Under the pieces are notes generated by a model that ran no database searches, was not told the origin of the DNA, and saw only the letters and a program-made list of their open reading frames with translations. Below are positions 24,560-33,702 of a stretch of 64,000 nucleotides of DNA, in pieces. Position numbers and translations under genes: made by a program. Positions within the stretch are counted from its first letter, which is position 1, and every line of letters starts with the position of its first letter. This stretch comes from Rhodoblastus sphagnicola (GTDB lineage: Bacteria; Pseudomonadota; Alphaproteobacteria; Rhizobiales; Beijerinckiaceae): the NCBI RefSeq assembly GCF_002937075.1, contig NZ_NHSJ01000038.1, forward strand, positions 83,963-147,962. The letters are read 5' to 3'.

Positions 24560-27529
24560 ATGGATCAGACGTCGAAAAAGAAGCCGCCCGCCCGCAAACC
24601 CAAGCCGGGCTCCGCCCCGGCCGAAACGCCGGAACAGGTCGAAACCCCTGAACAGGTGGCCTTGCGCATCGGCGAGGGCCGGGTGATCACGCTGCGCGGC
24701 GCGCGCGAGCACAATCTGAAGAATGTCAGTCTGACCATTCCCCGCGACAAACTGGTGGTGTTCACCGGCCTGTCGGGCTCGGGCAAGTCCTCGCTGGCGT
24801 TCGACACCATTTATGCCGAGGGCCAGCGGCGCTATGTCGAGAGCCTGTCGGCTTACGCGCGGCAATTCCTGGAAATGATGCAGAAGCCGGACGTCGATCA
24901 TATCGACGGGCTGTCGCCGGCCATTTCCATCGAGCAGAAGACCACGTCGAAAAACCCGCGCTCCACCGTGGGCACGGTGACGGAAATCCACGATTACATG
25001 CGCCTGCTATGGGCGCGCGCCGGCATTCCCTATTCGCCGGCGACCGGCCTGCCGATCGAGAGCCAGACGGTCAGCCAGATGGTGGACCGCGTGCTGGCCC
25101 TGCCCGAGCGTTCCAGGCTTTTCCTGCTGGCGCCGGTGGTGCGCGGGCGCAAGGGCGAATATCGCAAGGAAATCGCCGAATTTTTGAAGCGCGGCTTTCA
25201 GCGCGTGAAAATCGACGGCGCTTTTTACGACATCGCCGACGCCCCCGCGCTGGACAAGAAACTCAAGCACGACATCGACGTGGTGGTGGACCGCCTCATC
25301 GTGCGGCCCGACATTTCCGCCCGGCTGGCCGAAAGTTTTGAGACCGCGCTGGAGCTGGCCGACGGCATCGCCGTGGTGGAATTCGCCGACACCGAGGGCG
25401 AGGCCAAGCCCCCCATCCTGTTTTCGTCGAAATTTTGCTGTCCGGTGTCCGGCTTTTCCATTCCCGAGATCGAGCCGCGTCTGTTTTCCTTCAACAATCC
25501 GTTTGGCGCCTGTCCGAAATGCGGCGGCATCGGCTTTGAGCAGAAGGTGGACGCCGAGCTGATCGTGCCCAATCCCGAGTTGACCTTGAAGAAAGGCGCC
25601 ATCGCGCCCTGGGCCAAGTCGCCGTCGCCCTATTACGGGCAGACGCTGGAGGCTTTGGGCCGCGCGTTCAAGTTCCGGGTCGAGGACCGCTGGTCGAAAC
25701 TTTCAGCCGTCGCGAAAGAGATGATTCTTTACGGCACCGGCGAGCAGGAAATCCTGTTCCAATATTCCGACGGCAGCCGCAGCTATGAGGTGAAAAAGCC
25801 GTTTGAAGGCGTGATCCGCAATCTGGAGCGGCGGATCGTCGAGACCGAAAGCGATTGGGTGCGCGAGGAAATCGGCCGCTATACGACGGCCAAACCCTGT
25901 GACGCCTGTTCCGGCTTCCGGCTCAAGCCGGAGGCGCTGGCGGTCAAGATCGACCATCGGCACATCGCCGAAATCTCCGAGCTTTCGGTGCGCGATGCGC
26001 AGAAATTCTTCGCGGGACTGCCGGAAAAGCTCGATTCCAAGCGCAACGAGATCGCCGGCCGCATTTTGCGCGAGATCGACGAGCGGCTGAAATTTCTGGT
26101 GGACGTGGGGCTGGATTATCTCACTTTGTCGCGCAATTCCGGCACGCTTTCGGGTGGCGAGAGCCAGCGCATCCGGTTGGCATCGCAGATCGGCTCCGGG
26201 CTGACCGGCGTGCTTTACGTGCTGGACGAGCCGTCCATCGGGCTGCACCAGCGCGACAACGCCCGACTGTTGGAGACGCTGAAGCGTCTGCGCGACCTCG
26301 GCAATTCCGTGATCGTGGTCGAGCATGACGAGGACGCCATCCTTCTCGCCGATTATGTCGTCGATGTCGGGCCGGGCGCGGGCGTGCATGGCGGCAAGAT
26401 CGTGGCGCAGGGCACGCCGGCGCAGATCATGGCCGACCCGAATTCGCTGACCGGCGACTATCTGACCGGCCGCAAGCAGGTGGCGACGCCGAAAACGCGG
26501 CGCAAGCCGGACCCCGAACGCATGCTGAAGCTTTTCGGCGCGCGCGGCAACAATTTGCGCAATGTCGATGTCGAGATCCCGCTCGGCCTGTTCACCTGCG
26601 TCACCGGGGTGTCCGGCGGCGGCAAGTCCACGTTGATCATCGACACGCTGTACAAGGCGGTGGCGCGGCGGCTCAATGGCGCGATGGAGCGTCCGGCGCC
26701 ATTCGACGCGCTGGAGGGGCTGGATCTGATCGACAAGGTGATCGACATCGACCAGTCGCCGATCGGCCGCACGCCGCGCTCCAATCCCGCCACCTATATC
26801 GGCGCGTTCACCCCCATCCGCGACTGGTTCGCCAACCTGCCGGAGGCCAAGACGCGCGGCTACGGTCCGGGCCGGTTCTCCTTCAACGTCAAGGGTGGGC
26901 GCTGCGAGGCCTGCCAGGGCGATGGCGTCATCAAGATCGAGATGCACTTCCTGCCCGACGTCTATGTCACCTGCGATGTCTGCAAGGGCAAGCGTTACGA
27001 TCGGGAAACATTGGAAGTTCGCTATAAAGACAAGAGCATAGCCGATGTTCTTGACATGACGGTGGAGGAGGCCGGCGAACTGTTCAAGGCCGTGCCCTCG
27101 ATCCGCGACAAGATGACGACGCTGGCGCGGGTCGGACTTGATTATGTCAAGGTCGGTCAGCAGGCGACCACGCTGTCCGGCGGCGAGGCGCAACGGGTCA
27201 AGCTGTCGAAGGAATTGTCGCGGCGCTCGACCGGCCGCACGCTCTACATTCTCGATGAGCCGACAACCGGCTTGCATTTCCACGATGTAAGCAAGCTGCT
27301 TGAAGTTCTGCATGAACTGGTTGAACAGGGCAACAGCGTGGTGGTGATCGAGCACAATCTCGATGTGGTGAAGACGGCGGACTGGGTGATCGACCTGGGG
27401 CCGGAGGGCGGCGACGGTGGCGGAACCATTGTCGCGCAGGGAACGCCGGAGGCGATCATGAAGGCCAAGGCCTCGCACACCGGGCTTTTCCTGAAGCAGG
27501 CGCAGCAGCGACGCCCGGCGTCGTCATGA
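24560..27529 (+). CDS. uvrA: Excinuclease ABC subunit A
   Basis: Damage-recognition ATPase of nucleotide excision repair, working with UvrB. A 989-aa protein with two ABC modules: Walker [15 protein letters not shown] near residue 70 and [14 protein letters not shown] near 690; signatures [14 protein letters not shown] and [15 protein letters not shown]; Walker [11 protein letters not shown] and [10 protein letters not shown]. Zinc-finger cysteines are seen in [16 protein letters not shown] and the [17 protein letters not shown] pair that binds DNA. The N-terminus carries a 35-residue Lys/Pro-rich extension. I start at ATG 24560; a GTG at 24548 in frame is possible. Likely SOS-controlled through the box upstream. 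Confidence 0.97.
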   Translation: MDQTSKKKPPARKPKPGSAPAETPEQVETPEQVALRIGEGRVITLRGAREHNLKNVSLTIPRDKLVVFTGLSGSGKSSLAFDTIYAEGQRRYVESLSAYARQFLEMMQKPDVDHIDGLSPAISIEQKTTSKNPRSTVGTVTEIHDYMRLLWARAGIPYSPATGLPIESQTVSQMVDRVLALPERSRLFLLAPVVRGRKGEYRKEIAEFLKRGFQRVKIDGAFYDIADAPALDKKLKHDIDVVVDRLIVRPDISARLAESFETALELADGIAVVEFADTEGEAKPPILFSSKFCCPVSGFSIPEIEPRLFSFNNPFGACPKCGGIGFEQKVDAELIVPNPELTLKKGAIAPWAKSPSPYYGQTLEALGRAFKFRVEDRWSKLSAVAKEMILYGTGEQEILFQYSDGSRSYEVKKPFEGVIRNLERRIVETESDWVREEIGRYTTAKPCDACSGFRLKPEALAVKIDHRHIAEISELSVRDAQKFFAGLPEKLDSKRNEIAGRILREIDERLKFLVDVGLDYLTLSRNSGTLSGGESQRIRLASQIGSGLTGVLYVLDEPSIGLHQRDNARLLETLKRLRDLGNSVIVVEHDEDAILLADYVVDVGPGAGVHGGKIVAQGTPAQIMADPNSLTGDYLTGRKQVATPKTRRKPDPERMLKLFGARGNNLRNVDVEIPLGLFTCVTGVSGGGKSTLIIDTLYKAVARRLNGAMERPAPFDALEGLDLIDKVIDIDQSPIGRTPRSNPATYIGAFTPIRDWFANLPEAKTRGYGPGRFSFNVKGGRCEACQGDGVIKIEMHFLPDVYVTCDVCKGKRYDRETLEVRYKDKSIADVLDMTVEEAGELFKAVPSIRDKMTTLARVGLDYVKVGQQATTLSGGEAQRVKLSKELSRRSTGRTLYILDEPTTGLHFHDVSKLLEVLHELVEQGNSVVVIEHNLDVVKTADWVIDLGPEGGDGGGTIVAQGTPEAIMKAKASHTGLFLKQAQQRRPASS

Positions 27530-27680
27530 TACCGTCGGCATTTCGGCCTATGACTGTCTGTTGAAAGTCCGTGCTGGAAACAAGCCCCTGGCGCAGCGCC
27601 ATCATTATGCGCCTGACGCAATGCTGCGTTGCAAAAAATTGGGGTTTCAAAACCGTTCACATCCAATCAATATCTCATGA

Positions 27681-27786
27681 CCGAACGAGATGACGTTCGG
27701 GAAAGTTCTCCCCGCAGACGGGTGCGGACACGTCCCCCGTTTGCAGATACGCCCGCCGGTTCCTCCCCCCGGCGGGCGTTTTCGCT
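27681..27786 (+). ncRNA. Candidate trans-acting small RNA, three hairpins with intrinsic terminator (suhB/cuckoo-like)
   Basis: In the 284-bp gap after uvrA, three stable stems lie in series: CCGAACG/CGTTCGG (27681-27687 with 27694-27700), a 9-bp stem with one G-T pair (27714-27722 with 27736-27744), and a 10-bp terminator stem (27750-27759 with 27769-27778) followed by TTTTCGCTTT. The terminator loop and the spacer after the first hairpin carry TTCCTCCCC and TTCTCCCC, which look like anti-Shine-Dalgarno motifs. Known Hyphomicrobiales sRNAs of the suhB/cuckoo/alpha-r type share this layout of hairpins with exposed CUCCC. No clear promoter was fixed; TATCTC at 27671 is a possible -10. Family assignment is inference. 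Confidence 0.55.
27750..27786 (+). terminator. Intrinsic terminator downstream of uvrA / end of sRNA candidate
   Basis: CGCCCGCCGG (27750-27759) pairs perfectly with CCGGCGGGCG (27769-27778), loop of 9 nt, then TTTTCGCTTT. The T-run is only on the plus strand, so it stops plus-strand transcription before the convergent lipoprotein gene. Confidence 0.88.
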
Positions 27787-27813
27787 TTCATCCGCGAGAC
27801 TTGAGATCGGCGT

Positions 27814-28347
27814 TCAGCGAGACGCGACCGTCCAGCGCGCGAGATCGGCGAGCACGCGGGAGAAAGCGCGGTCGAGCGCCTGGGCCGGCTCCGCGCCGGA
27901 AATTTCGCCAATCGGTTCACGCGCGGAAAAAACGCGCGCAGCGCCTGAAAGCTGTGCTTCCAACTCCACCAAAACCTCGCGCCGCACGGAATCCACTTCA
28001 AAACGCCGGATCGAGACGCGCAACCGCGCGGCGGCCGAGTCTTCGACGCGCCAGCCCGCGTTTTCGAGACTTTGCGTGACGCGGCTTTGCGCCAGGCGCG
28101 GCAGGGTCTCCGCCCATTGCGCGCCGCCGAGGCGTTCCAAACCGTTCGCCGTGCGGATCACGATCACATCGCCGTCGAGCGGCGGTTCGGCGCTCGCCTC
28201 AACCGCCAGGGCTCCGTGCGCCAAGGCTCCGTGCGCCAGGGTTCCGCGCGCGGATAAAGCCGGGGCGGCGGCGCTGAGATCGTAGGCTTTCGGCGTCACC
28301 GCGCAACCGGCGAGCGCAAGGGCGAGAATAAGAAGGAGGGAGCGCAT
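27814..28347 (-). CDS. ABC-type transport auxiliary lipoprotein (PqiC/DUF330-like), last gene of the Mla-type operon
   Basis: A 177-aa lipoprotein with signal peptide MRSLLLILALALAGC, where the lipobox cysteine is C15. It belongs by context and general pattern (YDLSAAAP near the N-terminus, RVTQSLENAGW, DLARWT end) to the ABC transport auxiliary lipoproteins that sit in the outer membrane and receive lipid from MCE/MlaD rings. It starts 4 bp after the mlaD-like stop. Residues just after the signal peptide hold a repeat, AHGALAHGAL, coded by a 15-bp tandem repeat. The frame is open to 28464, but only as overlap with the upstream gene. Confidence 0.75.
   Translation of the reverse strand: MRSLLLILALALAGCAVTPKAYDLSAAAPALSARGTLAHGALAHGALAVEASAEPPLDGDVIVIRTANGLERLGGAQWAETLPRLAQSRVTQSLENAGWRVEDSAAARLRVSIRRFEVDSVRREVLVELEAQLSGAARVFSAREPIGEISGAEPAQALDRAFSRVLADLARWTVASR
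28200..28243 (-). repeat. 15-bp tandem repeat inside the auxiliary lipoprotein gene
   Basis: On the plus strand the unit GGCTCCGTGCGCCA occurs twice, followed by a third, diverged unit GGTTCCGCGCGCG. It codes in frame for an AHGAL pentapeptide repeat near the N-terminus of the lipoprotein, a tether region where length change would be tolerated. Confidence 0.65.
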
Positions 28348-28351
28348 CACG

Positions 28352-29248
28352 TCATCGTCCCTGATATTCCGGCAGCGCCTGTTTCGGGCCGAACAGCAGG
28401 CTCTGCGGATCCTTGTCGAGGCGCCGCGCCGCCCGGTCCACGCTTTCGAGCGTGCGGCGGCCATCGATGGCGAGGTTTTCGTATTGTTTCAGGCCGGTTT
28501 TGGAAAATTCGGTGAGATTGTCCGCCAGTTTCTTGATCGAACGCGCCGCCTCGGCCACATCGGCGATCACCGTCTTGCCGCTGCCCGAGCCCAGCAGGCC
28601 GTTGAGCTTGATCACGGCGGAATCGGCGTTGCCGAGGATGGAGCGCATTTTTTCCGGATCGACGGCTTCGAGCGCCTTGCGCACGCCGTCGGCGGCTTCG
28701 GCCAGGGTTCCCGTCAGCGCCTCGATGTTTTTCGCGGTCGCGGTCAAGGTTCCGGAATTGGCCTCGACCAGTTTGTTGGCCTTGTCGAGGAAGTCGTCGG
28801 CCTTGCCGGCGAGTCTTTGCGCCGCGATCATCAGGTCCTGGAATTGCGAGGGCGCGGCGTCGATCACGGCGCCGTCGGGCAGGGCCTCCGCATCCCTGGA
28901 GCCGCCGAGCAGGGCCAGCGAGGCGACGCCGGTGAGGCCGCCCATTTCGAGTTGCGCCTTGGTGTCAACCTTGACCGGCGTGCGCGCGTCGATCTCGATC
29001 CGCGCGTAAACCTTGGTCGGATCGTCCGGGCGCAGGCCGAGATCGCGCACCTCGCCGACACGAAGGCCGTTGAACAGGACGTAGCCGCCGATCGACAGGC
29101 CGGAGACCGAGCCGGAGAAATTGACCTGATAGGTCTTGTGGACCGTGGTCTTGCCGGTGGTGGAGAACCACCAGGCGAAGCCGAAGCCGCCGAGGATCAC
29201 GACAAGCGTGAACAGGCCGATCAGCGCATAATTGGCGCGCGTTTCCAT
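28352..29248 (-). CDS. mlaD: MlaD/MCE-family periplasmic lipid-transport protein
   Basis: A 298-aa membrane-anchored MCE protein. One N-terminal span (YALIGLFTLVVILGGFGFAW, about residues 6-26) is followed by the MCE domain (about 38-115: FSGSVSGLSIGGYVLFNGLRVGEV), then a long helical tail with coiled-coil-like heptads (DFLDKANKLVEANSGTL, KALEAVDPEKMRSILG). MlaD forms a hexameric ring that moves phospholipids between the membranes. The ATG at 29248 has GGGAG eight bases upstream; an ATG two codons earlier is possible. It lies 22 bp after the ATPase gene. Confidence 0.9.
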   Translation of the reverse strand: METRANYALIGLFTLVVILGGFGFAWWFSTTGKTTVHKTYQVNFSGSVSGLSIGGYVLFNGLRVGEVRDLGLRPDDPTKVYARIEIDARTPVKVDTKAQLEMGGLTGVASLALLGGSRDAEALPDGAVIDAAPSQFQDLMIAAQRLAGKADDFLDKANKLVEANSGTLTATAKNIEALTGTLAEAADGVRKALEAVDPEKMRSILGNADSAVIKLNGLLGSGSGKTVIADVAEAARSIKKLADNLTEFSKTGLKQYENLAIDGRRTLESVDRAARRLDKDPQSLLFGPKQALPEYQGR

Positions 29249-29270
29249 GCGCATGTGCTCCCATGGCCGT

Positions 29271-30056
29271 TCATGCCGGCGCCATCTCGTTCGGCGAACG
29301 AATCGCCCTGGCCCTTTTGCCATGGAAATAGGCGCGCAACCAAGGGTGGTCGGATGCGAGCATGGCTTCGAGCGGGCCGTGGGCGATCACCTTGCCGTCG
29401 GCCAGCGCCGCGATTGTGTCGCATATTGAATAAAGACTGTCGAGGTCGTGGGTGACCATGAACACGGTCAGCCCCAATGTTTTCCGCAAGGTAGCGATCA
29501 GGTCGTCGAAATCGGCGGCGCCGATCGGATCGAGGCCGGAGGTCGGCTCGTCGAGGAACAGCAGTTCGGGGTCGAGCGCCAAGGCCCGCGCCAGCGCCGC
29601 GCGCTTGACCATGCCGCCGGACAATTGCGAGGGAAACTTGTCGGCCGCGTCCGGCGGCAGCCCCACCAGCTTCAGTTTCAGGCCCGCCAACTCGTCCATC
29701 AGCTTTTGCGACAGTTTTAGATATTCCCGCATCGGCGCCTGGATGTTCTGCTTCACCGTCAGGCTGGAGAACAGGGCGCCGCCCTGGAACATCACGCCCC
29801 AGCGCCGCTCCAGCGCGCGGTGGCTCGCGGGCGCCATCTTGTCGATGTCCTCGCCAAAAACCTCGATGACGCCGGCCTGTTTGGCGTTGAGGCCGAGAAT
29901 GGCGCGGGTCAGCACGGACTTGCCCTGGCCGGAGCCGCCGACAAAACCCAGAACCTCGCCCGGCGCGACGTCGAGATCGAGGCCTTTCAAGATTTTCCGC
30001 GCGCCGAACCCCACTTCGAGGCCGCGAACGGAAATGATCGGCTCGGCCTCGGTCAT
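29271..30056 (-). CDS. mlaF: MlaF-type ABC transporter ATP-binding protein
   Basis: A 261-aa ATPase. Walker A is GGSGQGKSVLTRAI, Q-loop VMFQGGALFSSLTV, signature LSGGMVKRAALARAL, Walker B LLFLDEPTSGLDP, H-loop MVTHDLDSL; the LSGGM signature and GALFSSLTV are typical of the MlaF/Ttg2A group. It powers lipid transport by the MlaE permease. The ATG at 30056 is 4 bp after the permease stop. Confidence 0.92.
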   Translation of the reverse strand: MTEAEPIISVRGLEVGFGARKILKGLDLDVAPGEVLGFVGGSGQGKSVLTRAILGLNAKQAGVIEVFGEDIDKMAPASHRALERRWGVMFQGGALFSSLTVKQNIQAPMREYLKLSQKLMDELAGLKLKLVGLPPDAADKFPSQLSGGMVKRAALARALALDPELLFLDEPTSGLDPIGAADFDDLIATLRKTLGLTVFMVTHDLDSLYSICDTIAALADGKVIAHGPLEAMLASDHPWLRAYFHGKRARAIRSPNEMAPA

Positions 30057-30060
30057 GGCG

Positions 30061-31206
30061 TCAATAGCTGATCGAGGCGAAGAAGATGGCGAAAAGTCCA
30101 TCGAGAAAAATCACCATGAAAATCGAATTGACCACGGAAGCCGTCACCCTGCGCCCCAGAGATTCAGCCGAGCCTTCCACCCGAAACCCCTCGATCGCCG
30201 CGATCATGCCGATCACCAGCGCCATGAACGGCGCCTTGATCAGGCCGACGAGGTAAGTGTTCATGCCGATCGCCTGTTGCAGGCGCTCCGCGAACACCTG
30301 CGGACTGACACCGTTGTAAAGGTAAGAAGTTACCATTCCGCCAAACAGGGCGGCCATGTCGCCGATAACGGTCAAGAGCGGCAGGGCGACGACCAGCGCC
30401 ACCATGCGCGGCAGCACCAGCGCCTCCATCGGAGAAATGCCCATCACCCTGAGCGCGTCAACCTCCTCGCGCATTTTCATCGAGCCGAGTTCGGCGGTGA
30501 TGGCCGATCCGGAGCGGCCGGCGACCATGATCGCGGTGAGCAGCACGCCCAATTCGCGCAGCACCAGCACGCCGACCATGTCGATGGCATAGGTCGAGGC
30601 GCCGAAGCGCGCCAGTTGGAAAATGCCCTGCTGCGCCACGATGCAGCCGACCAGGAAATTGATGGTGGCGATGATCGGCACGGCGCGCAGCGCGAAACTA
30701 TCCAGATGAAACACCATCGAGGTCGGCCGCATGGCCTTGGGCCAGACCATCACCTTCAATGCGCCGAACGCGAGTTCGCCGAGAAAGGCGACGCCGCGCA
30801 CGATTTGGTCGGCCATGCCGACACTCCAGGCGCCGAGGCCGACCAGCAGGGCCATCAGGGCGTTTTCGCGCGGCGCCTTGTCGAGTGCGGCCGGCGCGTA
30901 GGCGGCCTCTTTCAGCAAAATGGCCTTTTCCGGGCTGGCGCCGGCGAATTGCGCCGCGATCCCGGCCGCGGCCATGTGCTGGCGCGCCTTGTCGATCAGC
31001 CAGGCGCCGGCGGTGTCCAGCCGGGTTACGCCCGCGAAATCGATTTCGGCGTTTTCCGCGCCCGTCGCGGCGAGGCTGAGGTTTTGCGCCGCGCGCTCCA
31101 GCGCGCGCGAGGCCGCAATGGTCCAGGCCCCGCGCAACACGACGCGGGCGCTCGACCCAACCCGCTCCACAGAAAAGTCCGGGAGATTTTCCGCCGGCTT
31201 TGACAT
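30061..31206 (-). CDS. mlaE: MlaE-type ABC permease with fused N-terminal STAS domain
   Basis: A 381-aa protein. Residues about 10-105 form a STAS domain (ARVVLRGAWTIAAS, AEIDFAGVTRLDTAGAWLI), equivalent to the separate MlaB subunit; the remainder is the MlaE permease with several hydrophobic spans and the conserved core AGRSGSAITAELGSMKMREEVDALRVMG. So MlaB and MlaE are a single chain here. It is the first gene of the operon E-F-D-lipoprotein, divergent from the epimerase gene. The ATG at 31206 is preferred because the STAS domain begins soon after; the frame is open to 31296. Confidence 0.92.
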   Translation of the reverse strand: MSKPAENLPDFSVERVGSSARVVLRGAWTIAASRALERAAQNLSLAATGAENAEIDFAGVTRLDTAGAWLIDKARQHMAAAGIAAQFAGASPEKAILLKEAAYAPAALDKAPRENALMALLVGLGAWSVGMADQIVRGVAFLGELAFGALKVMVWPKAMRPTSMVFHLDSFALRAVPIIATINFLVGCIVAQQGIFQLARFGASTYAIDMVGVLVLRELGVLLTAIMVAGRSGSAITAELGSMKMREEVDALRVMGISPMEALVLPRMVALVVALPLLTVIGDMAALFGGMVTSYLYNGVSPQVFAERLQQAIGMNTYLVGLIKAPFMALVIGMIAAIEGFRVEGSAESLGRRVTASVVNSIFMVIFLDGLFAIFFASISY

Positions 31207-31289
31207 TTGCCGCGACTCTGATTTGCTGACCGCAGCTAGAGATACAACACGCCGCAGCCTTTTGGCAAAGCGGCAGGGATTTGGTTCGC

Positions 31290-32282
31290 ATGACATCGTC
31301 CGCCCCCCGCCGCCTGTCCGCCGCCGCCCAGAGTTTTTCGCTGGCGAAACCTTTTGTCATTTCGCGCGGCGCCAAGACGCAAGCCGACGTCGTGGTGGCC
31401 GAACTGACGCAAGGGGGGGCGCGCGGGCGCGGCGAATGCACGCCCTATGCGCGCTATGGCGAGAGCATCGGCAGCGTGCTGGCGCAAATTTTTTCCGCGC
31501 GGGACGCGTTGGAGGCGGGCGCAGACCGCTTCGCCCTGCAAAAGCTGCTGCCGCCGGGCGCGGCGCGCAATGCGCTGGACTGCGCGCTGTGGGACCTCGA
31601 CGCCAAGCTCGCCGGCGTTCCCGCCTGGCAGATGGCGGGCCTGTCGCGGATGTCGCCTTGCGTCACTGCATACACTTTGTCGGTCGGAACGCCCGAGGAA
31701 ATGGCGCGCGCGGCGGCGGCTGCGTCGGAGCGGCCGGTGCTGAAGGTGAAACTGGCGGGCGCCGGCGATCCGGCGCGGCTGTTGGCCGTGCGCGCGGCGG
31801 CGCCGGAGGCCGAAATCATCGCCGACGCCAACGAGGCCTGGCGCCCCGAGGATTTGCCGGAATTTTTCGACGCCTGCGTGCAGACGGGCGTGGCGCTGAT
31901 CGAGCAGCCGTTGCCGGCGAACGCCGATGCGGCCTTGGCGGGGCCGCGAAAAATTCCGGTCTGCGCCGACGAGAGCGTGCATGACCGCGCCGGTCTCGCG
32001 GCTCTGCGCGACCGCTACGACCTCGTCAATATCAAGCTCGACAAGACCGGCGGCCTCACCGAGGCGCTGGCTTTGGCGGACGAGGCGGAAAAGCTCGGTT
32101 TCGGGCTGTTCGTCGGCTGCATGGTGGCGTCCTCGCTCGCCATGGCCCCTGCCCTGCTGCTGGCGGCGCGCGCGCGCTTCGTCGATCTCGACGGCCCGCT
32201 GTTGTTGGCGCAGGACCGGCCGGAGGGGCTGCGGTGCGAGGGGTCGGTGATTTATCCGCCGGATGCGAGTCTTTGGGGGTGA
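31290..32282 (+). CDS. Enolase-superfamily dipeptide epimerase (L-Ala-D/L-Glu type)
   Basis: A 330-aa member of the muconate-lactonising/mandelate racemase family. VLKVKLAG has the KxK catalytic lysine, ADANEAW, LIEQPLP and CADES carry the Mg ligands, NIKLDKTGGL the opposite lysine and DLDGPLLL the substrate-binding DxD. These together mark the L-Ala-D/L-Glu epimerase group, which recycles murein peptides; in Hyphomicrobiales some members (DgcA) act on N-acyl-D-glutamate instead. ATG at 31290 follows CAGGG. Divergent from the mla operon by 83 bp. The neighbours do not decide the substrate. Confidence 0.83.
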   Translation: MTSSAPRRLSAAAQSFSLAKPFVISRGAKTQADVVVAELTQGGARGRGECTPYARYGESIGSVLAQIFSARDALEAGADRFALQKLLPPGAARNALDCALWDLDAKLAGVPAWQMAGLSRMSPCVTAYTLSVGTPEEMARAAAAASERPVLKVKLAGAGDPARLLAVRAAAPEAEIIADANEAWRPEDLPEFFDACVQTGVALIEQPLPANADAALAGPRKIPVCADESVHDRAGLAALRDRYDLVNIKLDKTGGLTEALALADEAEKLGFGLFVGCMVASSLAMAPALLLAARARFVDLDGPLLLAQDRPEGLRCEGSVIYPPDASLWG

Positions 32283-32285
32283 TAC

Positions 32286-32345
32286 CCTTCTCCCGCCAAA
32301 GGGAGTCGCAAGACGCCCGTCTCACGACGGGCTTTGGGGAGAAGG
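32286..32345. repeat. Cruciform-like palindromic element after the epimerase gene
   Basis: The outer arms CCTTCTCC...GGAGAAGG (32286-32293, 32338-32345) continue as CCAAAG/CTTTGG, and an inner hairpin GCCCGTC/GACGGGC (32315-32321, 32326-32332) sits inside. This gives a branched fold starting 3 bp after the stop. It looks like a REP/BIME-type element and may also end the transcript. Confidence 0.65.
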
Positions 32346-32423
32346 AAGAAGCGGCGCCTTTCTTCATCCTTCACCCGAAGGCCTCTATGCGACTTATCCG
32401 AGTTGCTTTTTCCGGGAGGCTCC

Positions 32424-32912
32424 ATGCGCGATTTGACACGCTCTATTGCTCTGGTCGCCACCTTGTCTTTCTCCCCGGTCGCTCAAGCCGCGCCGGCCGC
32501 CGTATTTCCCGCCGTTTTCGTCAATTCCTCGCCGGAAGCGACGTCGCCGGACGAGGTGGAACGGGTCAGGACCATGGACGCGGCGCTGCGCAAAGCTCTC
32601 GCGGACTCAGGCCAGTACCAGCCGGTCGATCTTTCCGTCGTGGCCGCCGGTCTTGGCGCTGTCCGCGATATCCACGATTGCAACGGCTGCGAGGTCGAAC
32701 TGGCGAAACAGGCCGGGGCGAAAGTCGCCGTGGTCGCCTGGGCGCAAAAGGTCAGCAACCTCATCCTCAATCTCAACATCCGCATCGCCGATGTCGAGAC
32801 CGGGCAGGTTTTGCAAGGCGGCAGCGTCGATATTCGCGGCAATAATGACGTCGCCTGGACGCGCGGGCTCAAATATCTGCTCAAGGAATATGTGTTTCGC
32901 GCGCCGAGATGA
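32424..32912 (+). CDS. DUF2380-type secreted protein of unknown function
   Basis: A 162-aa protein with a signal peptide (residues 1-22, ending AQAAPAA). Mature features: an N-terminal strand VFPAVFVNSS, a heptad-rich helix with TMDAALRKALADSG, a CNGCE motif near residue 87 with two close cysteines, and the strongly conserved-looking VSNLILNLNIRIADVETG. The pattern agrees with DUF2380/DUF3280 periplasmic proteins common in methylotrophic and related Hyphomicrobiales. GGGAGG is 6 bp before the ATG. The function is unknown; the fold resembles proteins that process TolB-like N-terminal domains. It stands alone after a palindromic element. Confidence 0.72.
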   Translation: MRDLTRSIALVATLSFSPVAQAAPAAVFPAVFVNSSPEATSPDEVERVRTMDAALRKALADSGQYQPVDLSVVAAGLGAVRDIHDCNGCEVELAKQAGAKVAVVAWAQKVSNLILNLNIRIADVETGQVLQGGSVDIRGNNDVAWTRGLKYLLKEYVFRAPR

Positions 32913-32961
32913 CGCGGGTCCGCAATAGCGCGGCGGACGCATGAGCGCCCGCCGCGAAACG

Positions 32962-33702
32962 TCAGAGCCGCGCGTCCCCTTCAAAAGCCCGCGCCCACAT
33001 CGCGCACAGGCCGGAGCGGACGATGTCGTCCAGGGTGAATTCGATCACCGGCACCGGCAGATCGTTCGCCCGGATCAGCTCGATCATGCGGCTCAGGCCG
33101 GAGGCCTCGCGGATGTCGGACTGGCTGACGTCGCCGTTGACCACGGAAATGCATTCCTCGCCGATGCGGGTGAGAAACGTCTTGATCTCCATGACCGATG
33201 TGTTCTGCGCCTCGTCGAGCAGCACGAAGGCGTTCCGCCACGTGCGACCCCGCATCACCTCGAACGGGACCATTTCGATATCGCCGCGCTTGACCGCAAT
33301 GTCGAAGGCGGCCTCGCCGATGCGCTCCTTGATCGCTTCTGCGATGGGAACGGCCCAGGGGGCGAATTTCTCCTGCAACGAACCGGGAAAGTAGCCGAGC
33401 GAACGGCCGCAGGGGACGTTGGGGCGGGTGAGGACGATTTTTTCGATGCGGCCCTGGCGGAACAGATCGGCGGCGTAAGTGGCGGCTATCCAGGTCTTGC
33501 CGGCCCCGGCGGGGCCAAGAACGACGATTTGCTGGGAATGTCTCAAGGCCGCGAGATAGTCGGCCTGGGTGGCGTTGAGGGCCTTGATCGGCGGCGGATT
33601 ACGGTCGTGCTGGAATTTCAGACCCTTGAAGTCTATGATTTCGGCGTTTCGCTGAGGACTCCGGGAGCCGCGGCTCCGCTTGCGATCAAGTTGTTTACCC
33701 AC
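32962..33702 (-). CDS. PhoH-like P-loop ATPase
   Basis: A 246-aa PhoH-family protein. Walker A GPAGAGKTWIAATYA is near residue 65, Walker B FVLLDEAQNTS near 160, and SVVNGDVSQSDI is the sensor region; TRPNVPCGRSLGYFPG is a PhoH hallmark. PhoH2-type proteins are linked to RNA metabolism, with the true role unsettled. I choose the GTG at 33702, which has GAGGAG seven bases upstream, rather than the TTG at 33723. The N-terminus is Arg/Lys-rich (KQLDRKRSRGSR). It is shorter than classical PhoH (about 350 aa), lacking the N-terminal extension. Confidence 0.88.
   Translation of the reverse strand: MGKQLDRKRSRGSRSPQRNAEIIDFKGLKFQHDRNPPPIKALNATQADYLAALRHSQQIVVLGPAGAGKTWIAATYAADLFRQGRIEKIVLTRPNVPCGRSLGYFPGSLQEKFAPWAVPIAEAIKERIGEAAFDIAVKRGDIEMVPFEVMRGRTWRNAFVLLDEAQNTSVMEIKTFLTRIGEECISVVNGDVSQSDIREASGLSRMIELIRANDLPVPVIEFTLDDIVRSGLCAMWARAFEGDARL

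Noticed and set aside
29452..31203. A 583-aa plus-strand frame opposite mlaF and mlaE
   Set aside because: Antisense to two well-conserved transporter genes, with low-complexity His/Arg/Gln-rich sequence.
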